Positions 36,007 to 46,229 of a DNA stretch of 64,000 nucleotides are shown piece by piece; the first letter of the stretch is position 1, and every line of letters starts with the position of its first letter. The stretch spans positions 310,001 through 374,000 of the forward strand of contig NZ_CP022296.1 of the NCBI RefSeq assembly GCF_017310035.1, given 5' to 3'. Origin of the DNA: Nocardioides sp. S5 (lineage in GTDB: Bacteria; Actinomycetota; Actinomycetes; Propionibacteriales; Nocardioidaceae). The notes beneath the pieces are model-generated. The model had not been told where the DNA came from. It searched no databases and worked only from the letters and a program-made list of their open reading frames with translations. A program made the translations under genes and the position numbers.

Positions 36007-36074
36007 AATCGGGCACGGCCTGCCGGCAACGCCGCCGTCGGGCTCGTCAGTCGAAGGCGGCCGCTGACGGCCGC
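36004..36074 (+). promoter_or_regulatory. Possible promoter and leader hairpin of the aspartokinase gene
   Basis: TAGAAT at 36004-36009, overlapping the end of the DUF5063 gene, could be a -10 box and would give a leader of about 80 bases. Within it GCGGCCG (36057-36063) and CGGCCGC (36068-36074) form a 7-bp hairpin. No leader peptide or riboswitch motif is recognised. Confidence 0.35.
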
Positions 36075-36096
36075 ACCCCGATCCCGAGGACCAACC

Positions 36097-38426
<2,330 letters not shown>

Positions 38427-38438
38427 TCGGGCACCTTC

Positions 38439-38464
38439 GGGATCCCCGGCTGACCGGGGATCCC
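38439..38464 (+). terminator. Terminator after asd
   Basis: GGGATCCCCGG (38439-38449) pairs with CCGGGGATCCC (38454-38464), an 11-bp stem with a 4-base loop, 13 bases after the stop codon. Confidence 0.75.
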
Positions 38465-38522
38465 CGAGGTTGTCGGCCTCTGCACGGCCTGACAACGTGT
38501 GGGAGAGCCTGACAACCCTGCG

Positions 38523-39149
38523 TCAACGCACGTCGCGGGGCGCGGGTGCCTCGGCGTCGCCTCCGACGACCGACGAGGTCACCCACCACGAGGCGCCGTA
38601 GCCGATGGCGGCCACCACGGGCACAGCGACCAGCGCCCACCACTCGTCGAGCGAGCCGAGCAGGAAGACCATCACGAGCACGGCCATGACCCCGACGGCC
38701 AGGACGCTCGTGGAGCCGGCGTCCGCGACCCCGAGGGCACGCAGCAGCAGGCTGCCGACCCACGCGAGCAGCACGAGGCCCGCGAGCAGGAGCGGCAGCC
38801 CGGCCGCGCCGCCGCACGACGAGGTGCCGCGTACGGCGCTGCAGCCGGCCCCGGCGAGCCAGGCGAGCAGCACCGCGAGGGCGCCGATCGCCACGCCGCT
38901 CACGGCCGCTGCGGTGAGGCCGGGCAGGGCGACGGTCGGGAACCGGCGGGGCTCACGGCGGCGTACCGGCTCCTCCGGGTCGGTCTCCGGCGCGGGCTCG
39001 GCCTCGACCGCCGGGGTGACGGCCCGTGTCGGCTCGACGTGCTCGACCGGCCCCGGCTCCGCCGCAGGCTTCCTGCGCCGCAGCGAGAAGGCGGGCATCT
39101 CGAGGGAGGGGCCGTCGTCGGGCTCGTCGGGCCTGCCGGTGTCTGCCAT
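38523..39149 (-). CDS. Uncharacterised multi-span membrane protein
   Basis: This 208-residue protein has an acidic, Pro/Glu-rich cytoplasmic N-terminus of about 70 residues and then four hydrophobic segments (about 76-98, 112-135, 143-165 and 168-188). Two Cys (GCSAVRGTSSCGG) sit in the loop between the first two segments and could form a disulfide outside. I recognise no family. It is convergent with asd. Confidence 0.65.
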   Translation of the reverse strand: MADTGRPDEPDDGPSLEMPAFSLRRRKPAAEPGPVEHVEPTRAVTPAVEAEPAPETDPEEPVRRREPRRFPTVALPGLTAAAVSGVAIGALAVLLAWLAGAGCSAVRGTSSCGGAAGLPLLLAGLVLLAWVGSLLLRALGVADAGSTSVLAVGVMAVLVMVFLLGSLDEWWALVAVPVVAAIGYGASWWVTSSVVGGDAEAPAPRDVR

Positions 39150-39171
39150 GGGGGCAGTGTGCCAAATGACA

Positions 39172-39209
39172 GGAGCTCCCGGACCCGTCGAAGTGGGTCC
39201 GGGAGCTCC
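39172..39209 (-). terminator. Hairpin that was the terminator of tRNA-Pro
   Basis: A perfect 15-bp inverted repeat (GGAGCTCCCGGACCC at 39172-39186 with its complement at 39195-39209) lies 3 bases left of the IS481 target duplication. Removing the element would place it directly 3' of the minus-strand tRNA-Pro. Confidence 0.75.
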
Positions 39210-39211
39210 GG

Positions 39212-39226
39212 ATGTCGGGCTGACAG
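39212..39226. repeat. Left copy of the 15-bp IS481 target-site duplication
   Basis: ATGTCGGGCTGACAG abuts the left end of the element and is repeated at 40565-40579. It contains the last 11 bases of tRNA-Pro plus flank. Confidence 0.85.
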
Positions 39227-39316
39227 TGTGCTGGCTCAGGACATCGGAAACCCATGTCTCACGACATCCCGGACAGATGTCTCAAGACATACGCGACACC
39301 GCGCTGATGCTCAGCC

Positions 39317-40504
39317 ATGTCGAAGGCACGCCTGGTCATCACCGCTGTCGTGGTCGAGAAAAGAACAGTCGACGAGGTCACCGCCGCGTACGGGGTGTCC
39401 CGTTCCTGGCTCTACGAACTGCTGGCCCGTTACCGAGACGAGGGCGAGGCCGCCTTCGAACCCCGCTCCAAGGCCCCGAAGACCTCACCGCGAGCCACCC
39501 CGCCCGCGACTGTCGACCTGGTCCTCACCCTGCGCAAACAACTCCTCGAGGCCGGCCACGACGCCGGCGCCGACACCATCGCCTGGCACCTGGCCCAGCA
39601 CCACGACGTACAGCTCTCACGTGCCACGATCCACCGCATCCTGACCCGCCACGGCGCCGTCACCCCCGAACCGAGGAAACGACCCCGGTCGTCCTACATC
39701 CGGTTCCAGGCCGCGATGCCCAACGAGTGCTGGCAGTCCGACTTCACCCACTACCCCCTCACCGACACCGCGACGTTCCCCAAAGGTGTCGAGATCATCA
39801 CCTGGCTCGACGACTGCACCCGCTACGCACTCCACGTGTCCGCCCACCGGGCGATCACCACCACGATCGTGACGGCCACCTTCCGCAAAGCCGCAGGTCA
39901 GCACGGCATCCCCGCATCCACGCTGACCGACAACGGCATGGTCTACACCGTCCGCCTGGCCAGCATCGGACACCGCGGCGGCCGCAACGGATTCGAGCAC
40001 CAGCTCCGCGACTGGCACGTCATCCAGAAGAACTCCCGGCCCAACCACCCCACCACCTGCGGGAAAGTGGAGAGGTTCCAGCAGACGATGAAGAACTGGC
40101 TACGCGCCCAACCCGCACAGCCCGCCACCATCGACGAGCTACAGGCCCTGCTGGACCGGTTCCGCCGCGAGTACAACACCACCCGGCCCCACCGCTCGCT
40201 ACCACACAAGGCCACCCCCGCAGCGCTCTACGACGCCATCCCCAAAGCCGTCCCCGGCCCCAGCCGCGACACCGACACCCACGACCGCATCCGACACGAC
40301 ATCGTCGACAAGTCCGGCACCGTCACCCTGCGCATCGCCGGCCAACTGCGCCACATCGGCGTCGGACGAACCCACACCCGAACCCACGTCATCCTGCTCA
40401 TCCAGGACCTACAGGTGCGCGTCATCAACGCCATCACCGGCGAACTCCTCCGCGAGCTCACCATCGACCCCGACCACGACTACCAACGCAGAACCCCGAA
40501 ATGA
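39317..40504 (+). CDS. IS481-family transposase
   Basis: The 395-residue DDE transposase has an N-terminal helix-turn-helix (VDEVTAAYGVSRSWLYELLARY, about 18-39), a second DNA-binding helical region, and an rve integrase core. The catalytic Asp in CWQSDFTHY (about 136), the Asp in LTDNGMVY (about 209) and the Glu in CGKVERFQ (about 252) are intact. The NTTRPHRSL motif near residue 290 is typical of the family. No frameshift or stop is seen, so it is probably active. Confidence 0.93.
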   Translation: MSKARLVITAVVVEKRTVDEVTAAYGVSRSWLYELLARYRDEGEAAFEPRSKAPKTSPRATPPATVDLVLTLRKQLLEAGHDAGADTIAWHLAQHHDVQLSRATIHRILTRHGAVTPEPRKRPRSSYIRFQAAMPNECWQSDFTHYPLTDTATFPKGVEIITWLDDCTRYALHVSAHRAITTTIVTATFRKAAGQHGIPASTLTDNGMVYTVRLASIGHRGGRNGFEHQLRDWHVIQKNSRPNHPTTCGKVERFQQTMKNWLRAQPAQPATIDELQALLDRFRREYNTTRPHRSLPHKATPAALYDAIPKAVPGPSRDTDTHDRIRHDIVDKSGTVTLRIAGQLRHIGVGRTHTRTHVILLIQDLQVRVINAITGELLRELTIDPDHDYQRRTPK

Positions 40505-40508
40505 AGAA

Positions 40509-40540
40509 CACCCGAACCCACGTTTCCGTGGGTTCGGGTG
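40509..40540 (+). terminator. Terminator inside the IS481 element
   Basis: A perfect 14-bp stem (CACCCGAACCCACG with its complement) closes on a TTTC loop 4 bases after the transposase stop codon. Confidence 0.85.
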
Positions 40541-40564
40541 TCCGTGATGTCTTGCGACATCACA

Positions 40565-40579
40565 ATGTCGGGCTGACAG
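40565..40579. repeat. Right copy of the 15-bp IS481 target-site duplication
   Basis: ATGTCGGGCTGACAG abuts the right end of the element, and its last 11 bases are the 3' end of the intact tRNA-Pro. Confidence 0.85.
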
Positions 40580-40641
40580 GATTTGAACCTGCGGCCTCCT
40601 CGTCCCGAACGAGGCGCGCTACCAAGCTGCGCCACAGCCCG
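40568..40641 (-). tRNA. tRNA-Pro, anticodon CGG
   Basis: The reverse strand gives acceptor stem CGGGCTG/CAGCCCG, a D-arm with GCGCAGCTTGGTAGC, anticodon loop TTCGGGA giving CGG, and a TTCAAAT T-loop. The IS481 element starts just beyond its 3' end and its target duplication rebuilt the acceptor strand, so the tRNA stays whole. Confidence 0.96.
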
Positions 40642-40787
40642 CCGCCCGGGCCGAAACTCCAGTCCGGGCAACGCGGGCGAGCATACCGGAGCGGGCGACG
40701 CCCTCCGAAATCGCCCCCGGCCCCCTGGAGGAGGCGGGGGAGTCTTGCGTGGACAGGGCGTTGCAACGCCGATGCAGCAACCCAGCC

Positions 40788-41702
40788 TCAGGTCAGCGTC
40801 AGCAGCGTCGCCTCGGGCCGGCAGGCCACCCGGAAGCGGACGTAGGGGTTGGTGCCGAGACCGGCGGACACGTGCAGCCAGGCGGAGCCGGCGTCGCCGG
40901 GAGCGGAGTCGGCCGGGTGGCGGTGCAGACCGCGGGCGCGGGCCGGCTCGATGTCGCAGTTGGTCGTGAGCGCCCGCCCGCCCGGCAGGCAGACCTGGCC
41001 GCCGTGGGTGTGGCCGGCGATGATCGCGTCGTAGCCGTCGGCGGCGAACTGGTCGAGGACCCGGAGGTACGGCGCATGCGTGACCGCGAGCCGCAGGTCG
41101 GCCTCGCGGTCGGCGGGGCCCGCGACCCGGGGGAGGTCGTCGTACTTCAGGTGGGGGTCGTCGACGCCGGCGAAGGCGATCGACGTGCCGCCCACGTCGA
41201 GCGCGCCGAAGCCGTTGGTGAGGTCGACCCAGCCGGCGGAGTCGAAGCGGTCCTTCAGGTCGGGCCACGGCAGCTGGCGGCCCGAGGTGTGCCGCGTGCC
41301 GGTGTCGGGCAGGAGGTAGAGCAGCGGGTTGCGCATGCCGGGGACCCAGTAGTCGTTGGATCCCAGGACATAGGCGCCCGGCACGTCGAGCAGGCCCCCG
41401 AGCGCGTCCGCGACCACCGGCACCGACCGGTCGTGGGCGAGGTTGTCACCGGTGTTGATGACCAGGTCGGGGTCGAGCGCGGCGAGCCCGCGCAACCACT
41501 CCTGCTTGGCGCGCTGGTCGGGCGCCATGTGGATGTCGCTGAGGTGCAGCACCTTCAGCGGCGCGTGCCCGGGCGGGAGCAGGGGCACCGTGACACGCCG
41601 CAGCGTGTACTGCCGGGCCTCCCAGGCGGCGTACGACGCCAAGCCGGCGCCGGCGACCGCGCCGAGCGTCATGGTGCGGCGCACGAGCGGGAGGAAAGCC
41701 AT
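40788..41702 (-). CDS. Metallophosphoesterase, membrane-anchored
   Basis: The 304-residue protein starts at MAFLPL (41702). A short N-terminal hydrophobic segment (about 12-28) precedes a calcineurin-like domain with LSDIHM, NTGDN, GSNDY (in place of the commoner GNHD/E), THAPY and GHTHGGQ. As I recall, the same variant occurs in the M. tuberculosis homologue Rv3683, next to ponA2, as here. Its substrate is unknown; an envelope-side or lipid-linked phosphoester is plausible. The 146 bases to the tRNA-Pro hold a perfect 14-bp palindrome (40757-40770) that may help terminate it. Confidence 0.88.
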   Translation of the reverse strand: MAFLPLVRRTMTLGAVAGAGLASYAAWEARQYTLRRVTVPLLPPGHAPLKVLHLSDIHMAPDQRAKQEWLRGLAALDPDLVINTGDNLAHDRSVPVVADALGGLLDVPGAYVLGSNDYWVPGMRNPLLYLLPDTGTRHTSGRQLPWPDLKDRFDSAGWVDLTNGFGALDVGGTSIAFAGVDDPHLKYDDLPRVAGPADREADLRLAVTHAPYLRVLDQFAADGYDAIIAGHTHGGQVCLPGGRALTTNCDIEPARARGLHRHPADSAPGDAGSAWLHVSAGLGTNPYVRFRVACRPEATLLTLT

Positions 41703-41728
41703 TCGCCAAGGCTGCCACAATGGTCGTC

Positions 41729-42187
41729 ATGAGTGCTCTGAAGGACCGTCTGCGCGCCGACCTCACCACCGCCATCAAGGCGCGTGACGAGCTGCGCTCA
41801 TCGACGCTGCGGATGGTGCTGACCGCCATCACCAACGCCGAGGTCGCCGGCAAGGAGGCGCGCGAGCTGTCCGACGAGGACGTCCTCGGGGTGCTGTCCA
41901 GCGAGGCCAAGCGCCGCCGCGAGGCGGCCACCGCCTTCGCCGAGGGCGGTCGCGACGAGATGGCGGCAAAGGAGGCCGCCGAGGGCGAGGTCATCGCGGA
42001 GTACCTCCCGACCCCGCTCACCGAGACCGAGATCGCCACACTCGTCACCGCAGCCGTCGAGCAGACCGGCGCGGCCGGCGAGGGCATGCGCGCCATGGGC
42101 AAGGTGATGGGCGTCGTCACGCCGCAGGTCAAGGGGCGCGCCGATGGTGGCGCCGTTGCCGCTGAGGTGCGCAAGCAGCTGGGCTGA
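41729..42187 (+). CDS. GatB/YqeY-domain protein
   Basis: This 152-residue helical protein starts at MSALKDRL, the usual family beginning; an ATG at 41720 with AAGG upstream is an alternative. It carries RDELRSSTLRMVLTAITNAEV, YLPTPLTE and the C-terminal MGKVMGVVTPQVKGRADG block. The domain is the tail of the GatB amidotransferase subunit and probably binds tRNA, but the free-standing protein has no proven role. It is divergent from the metallophosphoesterase across a 17-26 base gap. Confidence 0.9.
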   Translation: MSALKDRLRADLTTAIKARDELRSSTLRMVLTAITNAEVAGKEARELSDEDVLGVLSSEAKRRREAATAFAEGGRDEMAAKEAAEGEVIAEYLPTPLTETEIATLVTAAVEQTGAAGEGMRAMGKVMGVVTPQVKGRADGGAVAAEVRKQLG

Positions 42188-42199
42188 GGCCCGGCCGGG

Positions 42200-44584
42200 T
42201 CAGCGGCGCCCGCCGCCCCTGCCCTGGCCGTTGTTCCCGTTGCCGTTGCCGTTGCCACTGCCGTTCCCGTTGCCACCGCCGTCGTTGTTCGACGGGGGCG
42301 GCGGGACGTAGCCCGTCGAGGCGTAGAGCGTGACCGTGTCACCGCTGCTCAGCGCCGTGCCGCCCGCGGGGGAGGTGTAGGCGACGGAGCCCGCGGCGAC
42401 CTCGGAGTTCACCTGGCCGCCGTCGGCGACCGAGAAGCCGGCCGCCTCGAGGGCTGCGGTGGCCGCCTCGACGCTCTGGCCCGCGACGTCGGGGACCGTG
42501 CTCAGCACGCCGGCGATCTCGTCGCCGGGCGGGGCCTGGAAGTCCTCGTAGGTGAGCTTGGCCGAGATCGCCGCCATGGCGTCGCCCCAGATGGGGCCGG
42601 CGTAGCCGGAGCCGGAGGCCTCGCTGATGTACTGCCCGCCGACGGTCTGGCCGCCGAGCTCGAGCCACTGGCCCTGGTCGTTGGCGCCCGCGATCATGGC
42701 GGCGGCCGAGATCTGGGGGGTGTAGCCGACGAACCACACCGACCGGCCGCTCTGGGTGGTGCCGGTCTTGCCGGCCGACGGCTTGTCGATCGCGAGGGCC
42801 GAGCCGAAGCCGCCCTCGATCACGCCGCGCAGCACGTCGTTGACGGCGTCGGCGGTGGCACCGGGCATGACCTGCTCGCACTCGCTCGGGAAGGCCTTGA
42901 GCTGCTGGCCCTGCGGGTCGAGCACCTCGGTGACCGGGCGGGGTTCGCAGTGCAGGCCGCGCGCGGCGAAGGTGGCGTAGGCCTGGGCCATCTCGAGGGG
43001 GTTGCTGTCGGAGACGCCGAGGATCCACGACGGCACCTTCTGCTCGAGCGGGACCCTGACGCCCATGTCGGCGGCGAGCTGCAGCGGCTCGCACATGCCG
43101 GTCTGCACCTCGAGCTGGGCGAAGAACGTGTTCACCGACTGCTGGGTGCCGGTGTAGAGGTTGAAGGGACCCGAGCCGGTGGAGTTGGAGACGTTCCAGC
43201 CCTCGCCGTCTCCGGCGTAGGGGCCGTCGCAGGTCTCGAACTCCTCGTCGGGGATGTTCATCTCCTCCGGGGCGTTGATCACCGTGCTCAGGGGGATGCC
43301 CTGGTTGATGGCCGAGGCGAGGACGAAGACCTTGAAGGTGGAGCCCGCCTGGAAGCCGTTGGCGTCGCCGTACTTCTTCGGGACGACGTAGTTGAGGTAG
43401 GTCTGGCCTGCCTCCTTGTCCTTGCCCATCGGGCGCGACTGCGCCAGCGCGCGGACGTCGCCGGTGCCCGGCTCGACCATGGCCAGGCCGCCGATGGCCT
43501 GGTCGGTCGGGTAGACGTGGGAGGCCACGGACTCGTCGGCGGCCTTCTGCATGTCGAGGTCGATCGTGGTGTTGATCGTCAGGCCGCCGTTCTTGAGCGC
43601 CGTACGACGTTCCTTGGGCGTGTCGCCCAGCACGGGGTCCTTGAGCAGCCAGTTGACGACGTAGTCGCAGAAGAACGGCGCCCGCGACTGCTGGCAGCCG
43701 TTGGGGGAGTTCTTGATCTTCAGGGTCTTCTTGATCGGCGTGTTCTTGAGGCGCTCGGCCTTCTTCTCGGACAGCACGCCGAGCTGGGCGAGGCGGTCGA
43801 GCACGACGTTGCGGCGGCTCTCGGCGCGCTCGGGGTTGTCCACCGGGTCGTAGCCGACCGGGTTCTTCACCAGACCGGCGAGCGTGGCCGACTCGAGCAG
43901 GTTGAGGTCCTTGGCGTTCTTGGAGAAGAAGTGGACCGCGGCCGCCTGGACGCCGAAGGCGCCGTCGCCGAAGTAGGCGATGTTGAGGTAGCGCTCGAGG
44001 ATCCAGTCCTTGGTGTGGTTCTTCTCGAAGGCGATCGCGTAGCGCAGCTCGCGGATCTTGCGGGCGTAGGTCTCCTCGGTCGCCGCAGCCCGCTCCTCGT
44101 CGGTCTCGGCCTGGTAGAGCAGGGTCTGCTTCACCATCTGCTGGGTGATCGACGAGCCACCCTGCACCGAGCCGCCGTTGGCCTGGTTGGTGATGAAGGC
44201 GCGCAGGGTGCCCTTGAGGTCGAGGGCGCCGTGGTCGTAGAAGCGGTAGTCCTCGATCGCGACGATCGCCTTCACCATCGGCCGCGAGATCGAGCTCAGC
44301 GGGACGTTGATCCGGTTCTGGTCGTAGAGCGACGCGATCAGGTTGCCGTTGACGTCGTAGATGCGCGTCTTCTGCGACAGGTCCTTGGCCTCCAGCGACT
44401 CGGGCAGGTCGACCATCCCGGCGCTGACGTCCTTGGCCGCCACGCCGACGAGGCCGGCGAACGGGATGGCGAGGCAGGCGGTGAGGACACCCATGACCAC
44501 CGCGACGGCACCCATGACCGCGAGGTGGGAGGCGACGCGACCGGCCTCAGGGCGTCCCGTGGAGCGCTCGGAGCGTGAAGACAT
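42200..44584 (-). CDS. Bifunctional class A penicillin-binding protein with PASTA domain (PonA2-like)
   Basis: This 794-residue peptidoglycan synthase has one membrane anchor (about 20-50). Its glycosyltransferase domain has EDYRFYDHG with the catalytic Glu111 and GGSSITQQ. Its transpeptidase domain has STFK (about 415), SVN and KTGTT (about 603). One PASTA domain (about 690-755) and a Gly/Asn-rich tail end it. The single PASTA and neighbours match mycobacterial PonA2, linked there to stress survival. The 193-base gap shared with the divergent whiB gene holds a dyad at 44641-44658. Confidence 0.94.
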   Translation of the reverse strand: MSSRSERSTGRPEAGRVASHLAVMGAVAVVMGVLTACLAIPFAGLVGVAAKDVSAGMVDLPESLEAKDLSQKTRIYDVNGNLIASLYDQNRINVPLSSISRPMVKAIVAIEDYRFYDHGALDLKGTLRAFITNQANGGSVQGGSSITQQMVKQTLLYQAETDEERAAATEETYARKIRELRYAIAFEKNHTKDWILERYLNIAYFGDGAFGVQAAAVHFFSKNAKDLNLLESATLAGLVKNPVGYDPVDNPERAESRRNVVLDRLAQLGVLSEKKAERLKNTPIKKTLKIKNSPNGCQQSRAPFFCDYVVNWLLKDPVLGDTPKERRTALKNGGLTINTTIDLDMQKAADESVASHVYPTDQAIGGLAMVEPGTGDVRALAQSRPMGKDKEAGQTYLNYVVPKKYGDANGFQAGSTFKVFVLASAINQGIPLSTVINAPEEMNIPDEEFETCDGPYAGDGEGWNVSNSTGSGPFNLYTGTQQSVNTFFAQLEVQTGMCEPLQLAADMGVRVPLEQKVPSWILGVSDSNPLEMAQAYATFAARGLHCEPRPVTEVLDPQGQQLKAFPSECEQVMPGATADAVNDVLRGVIEGGFGSALAIDKPSAGKTGTTQSGRSVWFVGYTPQISAAAMIAGANDQGQWLELGGQTVGGQYISEASGSGYAGPIWGDAMAAISAKLTYEDFQAPPGDEIAGVLSTVPDVAGQSVEAATAALEAAGFSVADGGQVNSEVAAGSVAYTSPAGGTALSSGDTVTLYASTGYVPPPPSNNDGGGNGNGSGNGNGNGNNGQGRGGGRR

Positions 44585-44640
44585 GGTCACCAGAGTACGG
44601 GGAGCGGGCATACCAGACGGAATTCCAGCCGCGCAGCCGG

Positions 44641-44658
44641 ATAGTCACATCGGACTAT
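44641..44658. promoter_or_regulatory. Dyad between the PBP and WhiB genes
   Basis: ATAGTC (44641-44646) and GACTAT (44653-44658) form a perfect dyad with a 6-base spacer, in the middle of a shared divergent promoter region that is less GC-rich than its surroundings. It is a candidate operator for either gene. Confidence 0.4.
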
Positions 44659-44777
44659 ACGAATTGAGCCACCTGGCCCTGCCGGTGGTGGTAGCGATTC
44701 GTTTACTTTTCTACTCGAGTCGGGAATGGCCGCTATGGGGGCGGCCGATCGGCTCGCACACACCGTGGGGATTGACT

Positions 44778-45065
44778 ATGTGGGTCGAGGACTGGGCAGC
44801 ACGCGCTGCATGCAAGGGCGACACTCCGGACGCGCTGTTCGTGCGCGGGGCCGAGCAGAACAAGGCGAAGCAGGTGTGCGCGGGTTGCCCCGTGCGGACC
44901 GAGTGCCTCGCCGAGGCGCTGGACAACCAGATCGAGTGGGGTGTCTGGGGCGGGATGACCGAGCGTGAGCGTCGTGCGCTGCTGCGCCGCCGCCCCGACT
45001 CGTCGTGGCGCTCCATCCTGGAGACCGCCCGCACCAAGGTCGAGGCGCCGGCCGTCTCGGTCTGA
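44778..45065 (+). CDS. WhiB-family iron-sulfur regulator (WhiB4/WblA-like)
   Basis: The 95-residue protein has the four [4Fe-4S] ligands Cys12, Cys34, Cys37 and Cys43, the GVWGG turn (about 54-58) and a basic C-terminal tail for DNA or sigma-factor contact. WhiB proteins are confined to actinobacteria and their phages. The neighbourhood (PonA2-like PBP on one side, ArsA pair on the other) points to the WhiB4 orthology group, a redox-sensing regulator in mycobacteria. The ATG at 44778 puts the first Cys at the usual place. Confidence 0.94.
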   Translation: MWVEDWAARAACKGDTPDALFVRGAEQNKAKQVCAGCPVRTECLAEALDNQIEWGVWGGMTERERRALLRRRPDSSWRSILETARTKVEAPAVSV

Positions 45066-45071
45066 TCGGCC

Positions 45072-46229
45072 TCAGCCCTGGTGCGCCAGGGCCCGGCCGA
45101 TCTCCCGCAGGCCGTCGAGGTCATGGATGTCGCTCGCCATGGCGGGCACCACGGCCGTCGGCACGCTCGGGTGCGAGGCGGCGAAGCGCTCGCGCAGGTG
45201 CCGCTCGCGCTCGATGATGCGTACGCGGTCCGCGTGCAGCTGCAGCAGGCCCGCGGTCAGCGACGACGAGTCGCCGGCACGCAGCCGGTCGGCGGCGGTG
45301 ATCGCCTCCTCGGCGGACAGCTCCGTGCGCGCCGACGGACTGACCCGGTTGACCACCATGCCAGCCAGCGGCATGTGGTCGTCGGTGAGCCGGTCCACGA
45401 AGTACGCCGCCTCGCGCAGCGCGTCGGGCTCGGGCGCGGCGACGACGACGAACGCCGTCGCGTCGGCCTGCAGCAGCGCGAAGGTCTGCTCGGCGCGCTG
45501 GCGGAAGCTGCCGAAGAGCGTGTCGAGCGCCGTCACGAAGGTCTGCACGTCGCGCAGCATCTGGCCGCCGAGGATCTTGCCGAGCGCGTTGGTCACCACC
45601 GAGAAGCCGGCCGTCATCAGTCGCGCCGGGCCACGGGCAGGCGCGATGAGCAGCCGGATCAGTCGCCCGTCGAGGAAGCTCGAGAGCCGCTCGGGCGCGT
45701 CGAGGAAGTCCAGCGCCGAGCGCGAGGGCGGGGTGTCGACGACGATCAGGTCGTAGGTGCCGTCGGCGAGTGCCTCGCGGTGGAGCTGGCCGAGCTTCTC
45801 CATCGCCATGTACTCCTGGGTGCCGGCGAACGAGCTCGAGAGCGCGACGTAGAACGGGTTCTCCAGGATCTGGCGCGCCTTCTCAGCGCTCGCCTGGCTC
45901 TCCACCACCTCGTCGAAGGTGCGCTTCATGTCGAGCATCATCGCGTCGAGCGACCCGCCGCCGGAGGGGTCGACGTCGGCCACCGGGCGCGGGGTGTTGT
46001 CGAGCTGCTCGATGCCCATCGACTGCGCGAGGCGGCGGGCCGGGTCGATGGTCAGCACGACGACCTTGCGCCCGCGCTCGGCGGCCCGCAGGGCCAGTGC
46101 GGCGGAGGTCGTGGTCTTGCCGACGCCACCGGACCCGCAGCACACGATGATCTCGGTGCTCCGGTCGTCGAGGAGGGCGTCGACGTCCAGCACCGGCGGG
46201 TCGGTCTGCCTCGTCCGTGGGGTGTTCAT
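45072..46229 (-). CDS. ArsA/Get3-type ATPase, second of pair
   Basis: The 385-residue SIMIBI-class ATPase has a deviant P-loop GSGGVGKT (32-39), a switch-I Asp in TIDPARRLAQ and a DTPPSRSALDFLDAP block. It overlaps the first ArsA-like gene by 4 bases (ATGA), so the products are made together, probably as a heterodimer. The pair matches mycobacterial Rv3679-Rv3680 by context. Arsenite transport is unlikely, since no arsenic gene is nearby. It ends 6 bases from the end of the convergent whiB gene. Confidence 0.9.
   Translation of the reverse strand: MNTPRTRQTDPPVLDVDALLDDRSTEIIVCCGSGGVGKTTTSAALALRAAERGRKVVVLTIDPARRLAQSMGIEQLDNTPRPVADVDPSGGGSLDAMMLDMKRTFDEVVESQASAEKARQILENPFYVALSSSFAGTQEYMAMEKLGQLHREALADGTYDLIVVDTPPSRSALDFLDAPERLSSFLDGRLIRLLIAPARGPARLMTAGFSVVTNALGKILGGQMLRDVQTFVTALDTLFGSFRQRAEQTFALLQADATAFVVVAAPEPDALREAAYFVDRLTDDHMPLAGMVVNRVSPSARTELSAEEAITAADRLRAGDSSSLTAGLLQLHADRVRIIERERHLRERFAASHPSVPTAVVPAMASDIHDLDGLREIGRALAHQG

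Larger units (their letters stand above)
39227..40564 (+). mobile_element. IS481-family insertion sequence, 1338 bp
   Basis: The ends are defined by imperfect terminal inverted repeats. The left reads TGTGCTGGCTCAGGACATC (39227-39245), and the right, read inward, TGTGATGTCGCAAGACATC (40546-40564), identical at 15 of 19 positions. An identical 15-bp direct repeat abuts both ends. Inside the left end lies the palindrome ATGTCTCAAGACAT plus a related copy, and GATGTC/GACATC at the right end; these are likely transposase-binding sites. The element holds one intact transposase gene and a 3' terminator. The intact frame and exact duplication suggest recent insertion. Confidence 0.85.
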
